Assembly (NCBI GenBank): GCA_913053815.1
Contig: CAJXGK010000100.1
Coordinates: 1 to 6,761, forward strand
Length of the DNA stretch: 6,761 nucleotides
Reading direction: 5' to 3'
DNA from: an uncultured Rhodanobacteraceae bacterium
GTDB taxonomy: Bacteria > Pseudomonadota > Gammaproteobacteria > Xanthomonadales > Rhodanobacteraceae
Position 1 is the first letter of the stretch. Each line of letters begins with the position of its first letter. Below the pieces are notes generated by a model. The model did not search any database and had not been told where the DNA came from. It worked only from the letters and a program-made list of their open reading frames with translations. Made by a program: the position numbers and the translations under genes. Of the stretch, positions 6,336-6,761 are shown piece by piece.

Positions 6336-6761
<426 letters not shown>

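Overview
The window reads as chromosomal DNA from a proteobacterium, most likely a gammaproteobacterium. The ndh product resembles the E. coli type II NADH dehydrogenase along its whole length, and grpE and dnaK each carry a sigma-32 (RpoH) type heat-shock promoter instead of a CIRCE/HrcA operator. There are no tRNAs, rRNAs, CRISPR arrays or insertion sequences. I cannot name a genus.

Layout from left to right. The window opens inside the C-terminal end of a prolyl-oligopeptidase (S9A) gene on the + strand (1-327). A 95-bp gap separates it from ndh, which is convergent on the - strand (423-1742). A 356-bp divergent intergenic region (1743-2098) holds the ndh and tricorn upstream signals, including a 16-bp direct repeat with 22-bp periodicity. 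Next is a complete, secreted, bacterial tricorn-type protease of 1134 residues (2099-5503) with all recognisable catalytic residues, closed by a strong intrinsic terminator (5530-5564). The heat-shock block follows: a sigma-32 promoter (5690-5717), grpE (5756-6289), a second sigma-32 promoter overlapping the grpE stop codon (6285-6313), and the start of dnaK (6366).

How the genes fit together. The S9A peptidase and the tricorn protease both degrade oligopeptides. The tricorn protein has a signal peptide, so it probably works in the periplasm. Ndh feeds electrons from NADH into the quinone pool without pumping protons and is not obviously linked to them. GrpE is the nucleotide-exchange factor for DnaK, and the two promoters would allow dnaK to be induced both with grpE and on its own.

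The right end is abnormal. DnaK-like sequence stops after about 114 residues and gives way to a short stretch that reads on the opposite strand as part of aconitase. Before that, codon use inside dnaK changes sharply near 6482. The last ~280 bases look like a mosaic of different sources, and a chimeric contig end is the simplest explanation. I do not see an undescribed system. The most notable items are the chimeric dnaK end, the paired sigma-32 promoters, the repeat in the tricorn leader, and the secreted tricorn protease itself.
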